From Galaxea fascicularis (taxonomy: Eukaryota > Cnidaria > Anthozoa > Scleractinia > Euphylliidae): DNA of 64,000 nucleotides. Below are positions 1-15,735 of the stretch, piece by piece (positions within the stretch are counted from its first letter, which is position 1; each line of letters opens with the position of its first letter). The notes below the pieces were generated by a model that was given only the letters and a program-made list of their open reading frames with translations, searched no databases and was not told the DNA's origin. The position numbers and the translations under genes were made by a program. The stretch is from NCBI GenBank assembly GCA_948470475.1, contig OX419342.1, positions 1,376,201-1,440,200 of the forward strand, read 5' to 3'.

Positions 1-250
1 ATGACAATATCAATACCAAGGCCATGGTCCTAGATTTCTCTGTAATGACCCCACTCTCGGTTAATGAGTGATATTTATTACATGGAATATCTCGCTTGTC
101 ACTTGTGTTTTTTGTTTTCACACTGGTGTAAAGGCTCGTGTGTATACGAAGAAAAAGAATAAGTAACTCGTGGGATATTCCACGGTTTATCAGAGTAACA
201 GTGCTTAAAAGTGGGGACATCTTAAGTGTATAAAAATTCAACAGAACTTA

Positions 251-3294
<3,044 letters not shown>

Positions 3295-4014
3295 TGTGTT
3301 TACAAATAAAAATGTTGTGTTGTGTGAACGTGATCCGTTTTACTCGCGACTTGATACTACTTTTCCCAAGTTTCCGGTGTCCGGTTCTATATTTTACGTC
3401 ACAAAAAACACGTCACACAAAGCCAGGCGCGGGGGATAACAAATTCGAGTTTACACTTGGTTGAGAAGCATGTGAATCCTAGTCAATCTAACGTGTGGAA
3501 TTGGAAGAGGAAATATAGTGACTTAGCCGAGAGCATTTCATAACAGGGTGCACGTGTGAGAAGAGCTTGGGGTGGGGGTAAGGGGGGGGGGGGTGATTGA
3601 AATGATAATAAAAATAAAGTAGCAAACAATATCAGTCACTGCCTCAGTTACTGTTTGTTTATTTCCATTCTGACTGATACAATGTTTACTTCCTTGCGGT
3701 TGAGGTAAAACCATTGGATTCCTCACTTATTTAAAGGTTGATACCAATCGGTACCTTCTGTAGTGGGGGAGATTTCCATTTTAAAATAATGATTTTAATG
3801 TATTCTTTGTTTCATTTTCCCTGAAAGCGCCTCTAGGGATGTGGTCAGTTAAGTATTTAACTATTTATTTATTTATTTATTTAAAAATAAGCTCTGATTT
3901 GACGGCTGACGGTCCGAAAACTGTCTTGGAATTACGATACTTCTTGTTATTGAAAATTATACGTGTATCGATGAAGCGAATGTGAAGGAAAGGCGATGTC
4001 CAGCCGACTTTTAA

Positions 4015-4355
4015 GAGTAACAGTTCGTCGTGTGATGAGTGTTCTTCACTGACGACAAGATAAATAAATAAATAAACTGGAGAACCAATGAGAACAACTG
4101 AGAAATCTACCGTAATTTTCATAAGTAAACACAGAGAATTTTTAGCATCTTTAAACCTTTTGTGAAAAAAGGCTTTAAAGAGACTAACAGTTCTTCGTGA
4201 ATGAGTGATCCTCACTGATGACAGGATAACAGGGACAGCGCAGGAAGTTTTCAAACATAGAGAATTCTTGGCATCCTTAAACCTTTTACGAGGCTTTAAA
4301 GAGACCAACAACTCCTCATGAATGACTGGTCTTCACTGTCGATAGGATAAAAATT
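4015..4355. repeat. Imperfect tandem repeat, about 120-165 bp period
   Basis: The words AGAGAATTCTTGGCATCCTT and GAATGAGTGATCCTCACTGA recur in diverged form near 4034, 4133, 4199, 4258 and 4320, with spacings of about 120-165 bp. The long minus-strand open frame across it is a consequence of the repeat, not a gene. Confidence 0.6.
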
Positions 4356-5067
4356 AAGTGGAACCAATACCAATGCAGATGGTAGAGTAGACTTATGTAG
4401 GTGCTTTGTCTCATGTTTTTGGAACTCGCACGTTCATCAAAACAAAACTACAGAATTCTTAGCGCTAGAAAGGCCCCTTCTGTCTTTGACTGAGGCAAAC
4501 AATCGCTAAAAATAACAAACAAACTTATCTCCATTGATCTGCTTAAACTACGAATCCGTGTGCGTGCGAGAAGTCGTTTCGCCAAAGATCAGCTACAAAA
4601 TGTATCTTTTCTTTTTATAAAAATTTTTCGACTCAGCAATGTCGTAACAATGCAATGGAAGACAACGTAACCATGGTGATGGAGGAAACAATGCGCGCGT
4701 TCGCGTGCAAATTTCCTGCGCAAAATTGAATTTTCGCCATTTTCTAACGGGTAGACAAAGGAGGCTTTGTATTTAAACTAAATCTGGCTTTTAGTAGTCA
4801 TAAATGTAAAAGCAACGTGTGCAGAACTAAACATACCGTACAGCGGGCCAATATATTTTTTGCGGGCCTCAATTCTATGACGAGGTTGTCTGCTCCGGCT
4901 CTTTAAATTGCAGTTATTTCTAAAAGTAACCTTAAAAATGCCTGTCTCTGAAATCTACATGAAATCTTGATACTAAATTGTTCCTAGTAATCACTTTATC
5001 GCTGAATTAAAACTCCTGCCCCTCCGGGCGCACCCGGGCCCAGTGCAACCTCGGCTAAGCCATATAT

Positions 5068-5339
5068 GGCCGGGAAAAGTTTCGGGAGTTTCGAGAAACG
5101 GGCCCCAGGCGTGCGTTTCTCGAAACCCCCGACGTTTCGGGCCGATTTCGGGTGCCTTATAATTTCTTGCGTATCGTGAAAACGAAGACGTTTCCAGGCA
5201 TGAAGTTTTGCAACAAATTTCCCCTTTCATATCTCAAAATCACAGTAAAAAAAACAGCTTTCAAGAATGAGCGGGTCGTATTTTTAGAATGGCTTTTCCG
5301 ACCCGAAAAGTTTTCGGGACTTTCGAGAAACGGGCCCCA
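5068..5339. mobile_element. Foldback element, GGGCCCGTTTCTCGAAA family, copy 1
   Basis: Terminal inverted repeats (TIRs) of the type GGGCCCGTTTCTCGAAA frame a 230-bp element (5112-5339) whose interior matches the copy at 22155-22362, including TTCCAGGCATGAA and AAATCACAGTAA. A partial right end of a further copy (5068-5106) abuts it. It is non-coding and just upstream of the amine oxidase start codon. Confidence 0.75.
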
Positions 5340-5448
5340 GGCGCCCCAGGTCCTGAAGCTCCTGGCCGAATTCCAAAGCAGGGTTACAAACAACCAACTT
5401 TGTAAACACCCTCCCCTCTCCCAAACTTTCTAAACACATCTCTTGAAG

Positions 5449-7059
5449 ATGGACCATTTGCCTGTCACAATAATCGGCGCTGGGATAAGTGGTAATTGAC
5501 CTGTTTCATTTGTATTGTCAAAGAAACGCACATATGCGATAATGCGTTGGATCTTCAACTTTTTTCAGGTCTATTTGCGGCCAGAGTGCTGCAGGAGGAG
5601 TACGGCATCGATGTTGTAGTGCTGGAAGCCAGGGATAGAACAGGCGGAAGGACTTTCACCGTAACGGTCAGTTAATTTGCTCTGTGCAAGGACAAATTCT
5701 GTTTTGGCAAGATTTCCGCACAGCCTCATACATTAATCATACATGAATTTTGTGGCTCAAATTAAACTCCACTCATTTTGGTGAAGGGTTAGTATGAAAG
5801 TGAATGAGTGATGCATGCCGCGGCTGTGCGGAGATCTTTCCTCGATTATTTGCATATTTTTATTTCGCTTGTGAACAACTCAAATTATCACAATTTAAAT
5901 TTTCAGGAGCCAAGTTTTGGTTTCTGCGACCTGGGTGGCGCTTATGTGTGTGAAACTCAAACAAGACTGTTGAGACTTGCCAAGCAGCTGGGAGTGAAAA
6001 CATACAATGTATTTGGCAAGGGGCAGACAGTGGAGCATTTCCTGGTAATTGGGTCTCCTCTTTACAGTGCTTTTGAATGTCTAACACTTCAGACTCTTGC
6101 TGCTTTTAATAGGAGGCAGGTATCTTTTACAGGTCACATTCCACAGGTCACAGGTACAGTTCACTGTTTTGTTGATTGGTAACTAAGCCAAACAGTTTCA
6201 TCACGATCTTAAAAGAAATTTTGGAAAGTGATTATGGCTAGGAGACAAGCACTCCGGACATAAAGAAAATTAGCTGCTCTTTGTGTATGTCATTTAGGGA
6301 AAAAGGGTAACCAAACAGGGTGCCCTTCCATCCATGGGTTCCTTGTTAGGAGCTCTAGATGTTAACAACTTCTGGCAGCTCCTGGACAACATGTCCCGCA
6401 AAGTTCCCTTAGAGGACCCTTGGAATGCTCCATGTGCTTTAGAGTGGGATTCAATGACTGTAAAAGAATTGATTGATCAAAAGTGTTGGACAAGGTAAAA
6501 ATGAATAGTGTGAAAAGCTTTGAGTCTAGAAATTTTAGGATAGTTTTGTAGCAAAACACAGAACTGCCAGTACATGAGCGGTGGGTTTCTGGTTTGAAAA
6601 TTTAAATGGGAATTGGACACCACACATGTTTCCAAATTCCCAAAAGAATACCATGGAAAGTCAATGGAAATGTGGAAGTGGAACAGAGGTCACCTTGAAA
6701 GCCAAAATGTTCAATTTAGAATTATGCAGCTAAGATTAAAATGTCTGTTTTCTCTGCCACAATAAAAAATAATTAAAAGTAATAATACGTTATTCCTCAC
6801 AGAATTTCAGTCAGCCCTGGTAACACATCAGGTAACAATTTGGCTCACAATGTCACTGAAGCCAGTTCAATACCTTATGAAGTACATGTACACTGTATGG
6901 GACATAACTCAAACGGTTGCCAGCAGTTTTAAAAAGACTTTTTTATATCAACAGCAAAGCAAAGGAGACTTGTGAACTTATTAAGTGCTTGACTTGAATC
7001 ACTGACTGAGTAACTGATGGTTTGGGTTGGCTATCAGTGCATTTATAATAATAATGATG

Positions 7060-7101
<42 letters not shown>

Positions 7102-7114
7102 TTAATAATATTAA

Positions 7115-7147
<33 letters not shown>

Positions 7148-10100
7148 GCACAAAATGTGCCAACTTCCTGGTGCCTTTTGAGTGTGAATTGGTTCTTGTT
7201 TACTAGATATGGAAAAGCTGTTGCCACCTCCTACGTGCAAGGAATTCTCACCTCTGAGCCTTGTGATATTTCACTCTTGTCTTTCTTGTGGTATCTGCAC
7301 TCTGGGGGAGGTAACCACTAACTAGTTTTGCTGACCTCTTTTTTGTCTTAGTCTGTGTCTTTCAAGTGACTGTATTACAATGTAACAGCATTTAAGGCAG
7401 TTGTTTTTTCAATGCCATGTTAATCCTTGCAATACACCTTTTTTTTTTTCAAAAATGTTCCTATTCAAATTAACCCTTGTTCTTAAGAGCAAAATTCAAA
7501 AGAATATTTTGCCTTGAACAAGGCAACAAAAAGAATAAAATGGTAGCCATTTTTGAGTAAGATGGATGTACATGTAGTTATAAGCTTTCAGTAGAATCTG
7601 GTGTGTTTGTCAGAGAGTAGTTCTATTACATCTGCTTTTGATACTGCCTACTCATTCCTTTCTCATACTGTATCTTATTTATGGCACTTAGTCGACTGTT
7701 TTGAGTTCACTATTTGTTAGTCTCTAATTAAACTCATGGTAGACACCTAACAAGTTTTTTGCCTTTTGTTTGTCCAGGCGTGAAACGTAACATTGAATTT
7801 GAAGGAGGCGGTGCACAGGTTAACATTTAACTTATTAATATTAACATAATATTCTGATGTAAAAGGTGCAATATTATTGCTGTTCCAAGCCGTTCACAAC
7901 CACATATGGTTACACTGATAAGTTACCTTTTTAAAAAGGAGTGTCTGCAGTGCCTGATTTATAGTAAAAAAAAACTTGTCTGTTGGGTATTATTATCATT
8001 ATTTATTGTTATTATAATTAATTTATTTCTTTTCAAAAAGTTTTTTTTTAATTTTTTGTCTGTTTTGGGCCAAGCCAGGAAATGAAATTCTATGGGGGCT
8101 CACAAACTATCAGCGATAAAATGGCTGAGGAGCTTGGTGGTGAGTTCTAAGCATGCAATATTAAAAAAATCTCTTAAGGGTATTTACATTTTCAAAAAAG
8201 TTCACCAGGGTTTCTTAAAGTGGATGCATGATTACAGTGTTCTTTCCTCTGTGCCTAACCCACCACATGTCTCTTGGAAGAGCATCGGTCAGAGCACAGT
8301 ATGAGCTGAGTCTATTTCTCAAACAAGCTTAAAAAGAACTAGTTTTCTTTACAGTCTCATGATGTTGTGTGACCTCTTGCCTGAAGCAGTGAAACACATT
8401 CCCAGAGCATCCTGTTCTCATTGCAATATACATGTTCACATGTGTTCAGCCGTGCATCAGAGTAAATTGCTGATTGGTGGTTTAACTATTATTTCAATAA
8501 TATTAAATAAATATCAATTAATTGAAAGCTTAACCTCTCCCATTTTCCTGTACCTTTTTTGAATATTTTCTTTTTGGTTCCATCTGTGGCAGAGGCCTTA
8601 ATTCTCACAAAAAGGCATTGCTTGGTCACCCTCACAAGCGTAATTTAGAATTTAGGATATTGCAACAAGAATCACCAAAAACTACAATTACCTTTCAGAC
8701 AGAGTGAAGCTTAATAAATGTGTTATTAGAATCAAGGAAAGTGAAGATCATGTGATACTGAGCTGTGCAGATGGTTCACAGTATAAGGTAGGCTGTAATA
8801 TCAAAAACTTTTGCAAGGTTTTAATGGCAAACAATGTTTTTTTTATCATAAACTACAGCGAGACTTCAGTTGATTGGATTCCGTGGTTCTCCAAAAGCAG
8901 TTTTCTAATAGTTAAATTCTCAACCATGGGTGCTGATCTGTAGAGTTACAGAAATACACATACTACAACTAAAACTAAAAGATAAGATTGAGAGGTTGAA
9001 GGCAAACTGGAAATTAAAATATGACGTGTTTCCTTCTCTCCCTCTGTTCATTGTTGATTACAGCCTTCATTTAGCCATCCACCCAACCCTTTCAAGCTTT
9101 ACCATCATTCTCTCTCCACCATTAACATTACAAGGCTGTGCTTTAGGGAAAGTAGTTATGAGCTCATAACCTCTAAACTCTTGAGATCCAGGGTGTCCAC
9201 AGGCAAAAGTAAGCCACAAGGGGGTCACTGGACTGGGAACACAGCCCTGCATTACTTTATTCATGGCACACTGTTCCTGCCACTAGTTTCAGAATTATCT
9301 GCAAAGTGTTTCTAAAACTTTATTGCTGCTTGATCTGTAGGCATCTTTTGTCATCAGCTCATTACCTCCAGCACTCCTCAGCAGAATAAGCTTCAATCCT
9401 CCTCTGCCAGCACTTAAAAATCAGGTAAAATAAAACAATATTTACGGTCAAGGTTTTTTTGTATAGTCAGGAAGGCACTGAGGAAAAGATACCTGTCCAG
9501 CCCCTAATAATCCATGTGATATTGGCATAAAAGATGTTTTTGTTTCTATAATGCACTGTTTTCTGTTGTCATACAAAATAATTTATTCTTATCATAGAGC
9601 TGAAAGTTGTACTCAGTTTTAATCCACTTTTTCCGAAGGTTTCTAATTTGAATCCATTCTTTGGATGCTATAAGTTATCTTCATTGTTGCTTTCTTGAAG
9701 GCGATTCAAAGAATTCCTATGGGCTCCATTATCAAGACTGTCACATTTTACAAACGACCTTTCTGGCGAGAAAAAGGTACACGTACTGCTTGTGTTGTGC
9801 GAGCTATCATCAATTCAGATTATCGGGTGATGTTTTACTATCATAATCAACTTTTGCCACCGATGTCCCTCAATTTGTTTGAACCAAGCAGTCAAATACA
9901 TGATTATGACACCAGATCGGCAAGCAGTTATCGCTCGTTTTTCGCCGTACAAATATTATGTGATTTATAATTCTCCACCAAAGTCCTAAGACTTGAAATT
10001 CTCTCCCAGAATCAATTGCCTGTTCATCTAGCTTTTTTACCTTTAAGAAAAAGACGTTAGAATGTTTATTTAAGCAGTCCTAATTGGCCAAGCCGGCCTT

Positions 10101-12244
10101 ACGTAGCGCTAATAGATTTTAAGATATTGAAACCCGAGGTGGCCTATTTTATAAGCCATTTGACTTCTTGAGGTCTCCTGGCCAATAGCTCTAGCCTTAA
10201 AGATCCTTGTATCATGACGGCAAATAAACAATTATATAAGTATTACTTCATCATTATTACTGTCTTTATTATTGTGGAATTGACTTTCGCTTGTCAGTGT
10301 CTTTTTAAAATTTCTCTCATGCGCCTGTACTAGTATTGCAGAACACAGTTTTGTTACCACATGCAGCCCTGTTGTTTTTGCCTGATAACATCCAAATTAG
10401 AACTGAAACCTCTGCTTTCTTCTTTAGCTCTTGCAGGTTATTTTAATTCTGATGAAGGCCCCGTTGAAGAGGGATATGATGATACGAAACCAGATGGCTC
10501 TCACCCTGCCATTATGGGGTAAGTTGAGGATGTGATAACCACGTGATCTATTGGAATGAACAGGTTGGGAACGCTCAGGGTAACCATGCTGTTGAGATGC
10601 ATAAAAAAGAAAGGTTGTTCAATGATTGACATCTGTTTTTAAAACGTTACACTGAAGCTAGAGAACCCAGTTTTTGGTTTCTAAAAAATAAAGCGGTTGT
10701 TCCAATGCATTTATATACGTATTTGATTAATTTAAAGGTTTATTCTAGCCGACCGCGCAAGAAATGTAACCACTTTAACGAAACTTGAAAGGTATGGCCG
10801 CCTGTTTTCTCTTGTTTATTGAAATCTTTGCTCGGTTTAGTAAAGTTGTGTAAGGTATTGTTTTCAACGTTTTTCTTTGTCTTTCTGAAGACAGAAGCTG
10901 GTTTGTGAACAATACGCCAAAATCTATGATACAAAGGAAGCACTTGAGGTAAATTGTTTTGTAGCGCTCAATAAAGAAGTTCGATTTTCAGACTTGTTCT
11001 CTGCACGTGCAGTTTTGGTTTTAACAGCCCGGGCAGACTGTAGCAATTTTGTACTTTTTTTGTTTTTCTAAGGGGACTGACAACTCTAACAAGGACTGTT
11101 TCGAGAGAAAAACAAAATTCTTCCGGGAAACTGGCGTTTTGCCGGGAATCGGGAGAATCGGGAATTGTTCTGGCAAATATGACAGTTCTGGAACATTAAA
11201 CAAAATTTGCGTTTCAAAAGGTTAAAGAATCAGAAGGATTTCCCAAGTTACACATGGTGTTGCTCAAACAACGTTTGTTAAGGTTATCACCCCCCGTTTT
11301 TTCTTAAAAACACAAAATTTCGCAGATACTTTGAGTGTTCTTGTGTTTGAGCTTTTTTTTTCAAATAGTGGTAGAAACTGTTCCAAAGTTAAGACTCAGG
11401 GTCATTCAGTTTGAAGGCTGTGACACTGATTTTGCTTTCATTATCGCTACTGTGGCTGATTGTATTGTTCTTCATGTAACCTTCCAGCCGATCTTGTATC
11501 TGGAGAAGGACTGGCTGGCAGATGAGTTTGCCGGCGGTTGCTATGTTGGAACGTTTCCTCCCGGAGTCATGACAAGTTACGGAAGGTAAGTTACTTGTTA
11601 GATAGTATAATCTCTGATAATCTTGCGTGGTGCGAATCGCTATAGTATGAGAGCACAGCTTGTGGAATAGAGTGTTGGTTTTGCTTGCATTTTTAAATTA
11701 CTAAGGTAGGACTTGTGCTCTTCTTTAGAGTTTTACGCACGCCGTTTGGTAGAATCCATTTCGCTGGTACCATTACAGCGTCGCTTTGGGCCGGTTACAT
11801 GGAGGGGGCAGTGGAATCTGGAGAGAGAGCTGCTCTGGAAGTGAGTGGGTTTTTTTGTTCTGCACGCCGTAATTTGCTAACTGAGTCAAAGTTTACTAGA
11901 ACTTTCAGCTTGTGCTGAGGAAGCTGGCCAATGGGCTTATGATCTTAACCCGAACAACGAGATTACAGCTCCGACGTGTTGACGACGAAACTGATGAACT
12001 TTGCATGTATTCATACGTTTGCAATTTATTTCAGGTCCTCTGTAGACTCGGCATCCTGACTGAAGATGACGCTAAAAGAAGACTCTGGTCTGAGGTAAAC
12101 AAAATAAGGGACTAAATAAATAAGTTGATTAATTAAAAAAGAAATACTTATAACAGTGATGATGATGACGATAGCGACGACGACGATGACGACGACGACG
12201 ATGATGATGATGATGATGACCATGATGATGACGATGATGGTAGC

Positions 12245-12312
<68 letters not shown>

Positions 12313-12337
12313 CCATGATGATGACGATGATGGTAGC

Positions 12338-12403
<66 letters not shown>

Positions 12404-13231
12404 CATGACGGTAACGATAGCGATGATGATGAGGATATTGATCAACCCGTCATACTGATGGACTTTACAACGCTTTTAGTGGACTTATAAAGCCCTGGCC
12501 AAACAGACTCGCAAGTAGTCGCAAGTAGAAGCAAGCTGAACTTGCGTTGGGTGGCCAAACGGACTCGCAAGTTTCCTCGCAAGTACACGCAAGTCGCAAA
12601 TAAAAGCGCGGCCAAAATGTAACATTATATCGTGTATTTCATTGGCTAACAGGTTGCTATAATAAAGAATGGACGTCACTCAATTTGCATTGACTTGGGT
12701 TGGGTGGCCAAACGGTGAAAAGCTTGCGTCGACTCGCGCGCGAATTTGATCTCGACCAAAGTGAGCTCAAGTCAACGCACGTGCACGAAACACCCTGGCC
12801 AAACGGAGCCACAAGTTGACCCAAGTTTTCAACTTGCGTCTACTAGCTAGTCCGTTTGGCCAGGGCTTTAAGTGTTTCGGTTGATATAGTAAAAAAGTGT
12901 CAAATGTCTCTACAAAATCACTTTTGACACTTTTGATATATATTTTTTACCATGTCAACCGAACCACTTATACGTTACAAATGTCATGCATCACCTGTGA
13001 ACTTTTTTTGTTCATCGTTTAGCTAAACGTTTTATTACTATGCCAAACGTTTTTTCTCTTAAAACCAATTTCTTATTTCTGATTGTACAGACTATGGAAT
13101 CAGAGTTCTTGGAGTTTTCGTTCACACAGAAGCAGTTGCTGCCCTCTGTCCCAACTTTTTTGGCTTGTTCCTGTTTTCTCGGGGGTGCGGCCGTGCTCTC
13201 GGTTCTTTGGTGGAAGTATTTTTCAACTTGA
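5449..13231 (+). CDS. Flavin monoamine oxidase, MAO-A/B type, complete 17-exon gene
   Basis: Oxidative deamination of amines at the mitochondrial outer membrane (family knowledge). Exons: 5449-5491, 5569-5666, 5907-6044, 6298-6494, 7207-7310, 7778-7818, 8079-8139, 8699-8787, 9341-9424, 9701-9776, 10428-10518, 10738-10791, 10891-10948, 11488-11585, 11729-11840, 12035-12094, 13091-13231. They total 1545 nt, giving 514 aa, with phases consistent throughout; human MAOs are 520-527 aa. Visible features are the FAD motif GAGISG (residues 10-15), [17 protein letters not shown], the flavin-linking Cys396 in [12 protein letters not shown], Lys297 in [11 protein letters not shown], and the aromatic cage Tyr397/Tyr434 ([16 protein letters not shown]). 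Exon 17 ends in a single hydrophobic C-terminal segment (about residues 480-510), the tail anchor typical of MAO. The usual GTET is GTIT here (Ile426). The start gives a short N-terminus directly before the FAD fold, as in the family. Confidence 0.95.
7050..7147. repeat. (TAA)n/(TTA)n microsatellite pair
   Basis: About 50 bp of TAA repeats is followed by a roughly 35-bp TTA repeat, so the strand can fold on itself. It lies in MAO intron 4 just before exon 5. Confidence 0.9.
12156..12435. repeat. (GAT)n compound microsatellite in the last MAO intron
   Basis: About 270 bp of GAT/GAC/GAG repeats. An interrupted block (GACCATGATGATGACGATGA then TGGTAGC) occurs twice, near 12217 and 12311, which shows internal duplication of the array. 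Its long Met-rich and Ile-rich open frames are artefacts of the repeat. Confidence 0.95.
12491..12867. mobile_element. Foldback MITE, AGCCCTGGCCAAACGG tip, CGCAAGT-rich interior
   Basis: TIRs AGCCCTGGCCAAAC(A/G)GACT at both ends; the right end is followed by TTA and the left preceded by TAA, compatible with a TWA target site of PIF/Harbinger type. The interior repeats the words ACTCGCAAGT and ACTTGCG many times in both orientations. It is non-coding and in MAO intron 16. Confidence 0.75.
12868..12970. mobile_element. Short foldback element (TTAAGTG...CACTTA)
   Basis: Arms TAAGTG(T/G)TTCGGTTGA and AGTGTCAAA pair across about 100 bp. The neighbouring MITE ends exactly at its left tip, suggesting insertion of one into the other. 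Confidence 0.65.
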
Positions 13232-13411
13232 AGCACTGGTCGATGATGAAGATACAATGATACAATAAGTAAAGACGGACGCAAAGTAGATATCACCAAA
13301 TGATTTAAAACCAAGCGATAATAATACTTTCATGGCTAGTCTGACACCATTATATATATCAAGGCGCATGTTTCGTCTCTGCCAAGAGACTCATTTTTTT
13401 TTAGACTGTTT

Positions 13412-13985
13412 TTAGACTGTGTAATTCTGTAGCTTGTTAATCATATCGTTAGGAAGTCTATAAAACAGAGAATTGCAATTGTCCAATTTGGAGGTTTCGG
13501 CAGTGTCCTGGTTCAGGTATCTGCTGATTTTACTAATGTTCCTTAGATGGTAGCATGAGGCTTGACATACCTTTTTCACGTGTTCATACATCATTGCATG
13601 GTGTCAAAGTAAACTCCCAGGTTTCTTGTTGACTTACTAGGGCAGATCTTTTCATCACCAACGTGAAGATGACTTAAAATAGGAGACTGACAATATCTGG
13701 AACTAATGAGTAGTAATTATTTTATGTTGATCTAGGTTCAGGCCATTCAGATCCATCCACGAATCAGTGTGTTTAACCCATAGTTCTACTGAATTTTGAC
13801 TTAACCAAGAAGAGGTCTTGTTGAGACTGAGACGAAAAGGTTACGTAAATTTGTGTATCATCCCGCATACTTGTGATATTGTAGATCAAAAGACTTGATT
13901 ATATTAGCAATTGGTGCAGTGTATAGAACATAAAATAGTGGCCCTTCTACCGAACCCTGCAGTACACCACGTGACAATTGACGTA
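13412..13985 (-). pseudogene. Degenerate non-LTR (CR1/L2-like) reverse-transcriptase remnant
   Basis: On the minus strand, 13594-13412 encodes EHVKKVCQASCYHLRNISKI followed by an LDNCNSL-type block, which is characteristic of the C-terminal reverse-transcriptase/thumb part of CR1/L2-like LINEs. Upstream, near 13985-13870, is an LFYVLYTAPIANIIKSFDLQ-like stretch. Several stops and frameshifts separate the pieces, so the element is dead. Confidence 0.75.
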
Positions 13986-14329
13986 TAGATGACTTGCTAT
14001 AATATTCGTATTATCGTGGCATATTACTGTGGATGTAATATATTTTCGTTCGAAGTTACTAAGTACCATTTTGCAGCTACCGAGGCGAGCGTTACTGCTC
14101 ATATTGGACGTTCATGTTGTGTCTTTTGGATCAGTTATCGCTTGGAAAAACGCGACCACAATTCCGTCTTGACGTGTTTCACAAAAAATGGAGCAGGTCT
14201 TCCATACACACGAAATATTGATTTAAGAAAGATAGACGGATCGATTGATTAAGGCACTCTGTAGAAACATGAGCCTGGAATTAACCAAAGAAGCGTATCA
14301 TTATGACAAACGCGTGATCCTAGTTTTCT

Positions 14330-14535
14330 TTAACTCCCAAGGTCTGATTATTATTTCTCCTTGCAAGCCGCTATACATTCCCTTGTATATTAGTTAAGAG
14401 AATTTGGGGTTATATCAAGATAACACCCTCTGGCTGATAAGTTTGTGTATTCTCATCACCTGTCTGCTGAACAATATATTGATATTGTAAGGAGAAGATA
14501 CATGCTGATCAGTTCTGGGAGTTAAAGGGTTAAAC
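14330..14535. repeat. Dispersed repeat, copy 1 (second copy near 59160-59320)
   Basis: Both copies share an ACATTCCCTTGT/ACATTTCCTTGTG-type block, TAGTTAAGAGA and a terminal GGGAGTTAAA, in the same order. The ends (TTTAACTCCCA...GGGAGTTAAA) are inverted, so it is probably another foldback family. Non-coding. Confidence 0.5.
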
Positions 14536-14649
14536 AGAAGATAACAGTTTCCAGTCAATGTGCCATCCAGCAGCAGATTAAATACAATCTAGAGAGCTCA
14601 TGTATTCGCTGTGATTTTCACAAACCCGAACCCAACTTAATAACCGTTG

Positions 14650-15319
14650 TTATACTAGAGACGCATTATCCGTCTGGACGAACTTTGGCAAACATTTGTG
14701 CTTCGTCTAGTTATGCGTCTAGACGGACTATCCTTCGTAATTCGTCTTGAACGACGAATTTAGAGCGACAGTTCGTCTGGACGCATAAGTCGTCTTGTGT
14801 CCGTCTTTATACTAGATGGATTAAGGCCCTAGCAAACGGCTTCAACATTTGCTTCAACATCCATTCGATTTTGTTGAACGCTGTTGGAAGGTTGTTGAAT
14901 GATGTTGAACGGTGGGATGAGCAAACGGTTTCAACATTTCATTCAACAAAACTTAGCGAGTGGCCTGGTAATTAGTTTCAGGCCCCAGCGCTTGCTCAAC
15001 AATGTTCAAAGAGCGGGGCAAACGACTTCAACTCCGTTTCAACATTCCGAACATTCCAGAGAACAAAAGAAATGTTGAACGCATGTTGAAGCAAAGTTTA
15101 AAGGCAACATCGATTCAACATCGTTTCAACAAGTTGGAAAGGGGGTGGCAAACGCTTTCAACATTGCCATTCAACAGAATCGAAAGGATGTTGAAGCAAA
15201 TGTTGAAGCCGTTTGCTATGGCCTTTAGGCGTCTCATACAGTTCGTCCCGTCTTTACACTAGTCGGATAAAATGGAAGACGTGTAAGTCGTCTGGACGGA
15301 TAATGCGTCTCTGGTATAA
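14650..15319. mobile_element. Outer foldback MITE (TTATACYAGAGACGCATTA tips)
   Basis: The left arm TTATACTAGAGACGCATTAT and its reverse complement at the right end (near 15319) match at all but one position over more than 20 bp. The interior carries CGTCTGGACG and CGTCTAGACG words. It is interrupted by the element at 14824-15224. Confidence 0.8.
14824..15224. mobile_element. Inner foldback MITE, AGGCCCTAGCAAACGG tip, TTCAACA-rich interior
   Basis: TIRs of more than 50 bp are nearly identical. The element is flanked by TTA on both sides (14821-14823 and 15225-15227), a perfect 3-bp target duplication of PIF/Harbinger type. The interior repeats TTCAACATT/TGTTGAA. It sits inside the 14650-15319 element, so it is the younger insertion. 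Confidence 0.85.
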
Positions 15320-15735
15320 AAACGGCCAATGAGCTCTAGCTTCAGCTCTGGCTGGTTCCAAACCACCAAGTCCGTGAATCACGGACTTTCGGCTCTTCTG
15401 CGCAAACTCAGAAGTTTGAAACAACAGTGGTTGTCAACGGCTACAAAAATGCATCTTCACTGCGACTGCGCATATTTCGGAACTGGCCAGAACTCTCGAT
15501 TTCTGCCGCAGGCCAGAAGGATCGTGAGCTCTGGGGACGAGAATGGAATGGACTTTGACTGGACTGGTACGAAATGAGGCCGTGCGCATCATTAATCGAG
15601 TGTATTTTCAGACTTCGAACTTTCCCAACATTTTCATGCAGCATATAATCATGATATAATTGTCAGGATTTTGCTAAATTGCGAAACTCTATAGCGGGGG
15701 AACGAAAAGAGGGTACCGTGAGAGGAGAAGAGAAA

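Larger units (their letters stand above)
3295..5448. other. Divergent spacer between the HHIPL and amine oxidase genes
   Basis: No supportable gene. The spacer holds a G run near 3584, an ATTT run near 3863, an imperfect tandem repeat (4015-4355) and foldback copies (5068-5339). The promoters of both flanking genes must lie here; I see no clear TATA box that decides either start. Confidence 0.6.
13232..15735. other. MAO-to-transporter spacer filled with mobile-element remains
   Basis: Contains a LINE reverse-transcriptase remnant (13412-13985), a dispersed repeat (14330-14535) and a nested MITE pair (14650-15319). I see no gene in the remainder; 15320-15735 is the likely upstream region of the first transporter. 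Confidence 0.6.

Noticed and set aside
3877..4311. 144-codon minus-strand ORF
   Set aside because: It lies over an imperfect tandem repeat, with internally repeated peptide and no recognisable domain.
6113..6163. Possible extra MAO exon after TTTTAATAG
   Set aside because: It breaks the reading frame. The exon beginning at 6298 after CATTTAG continues in phase and matches the MAO order of motifs.
7043..7240. Poly-Asn/poly-Leu ORF
   Set aside because: Translation of the TAA/TTA repeats in MAO intron 4.
12026..12458. Long Ile-rich (minus) and Met-rich (plus) open frames
   Set aside because: They are translations of the GAT microsatellite in a MAO intron.
15679..15735. Upstream extension of transporter A
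   Set aside because: It would start with TTG (leucine codon), not ATG; the first ATG in frame is at 15736.
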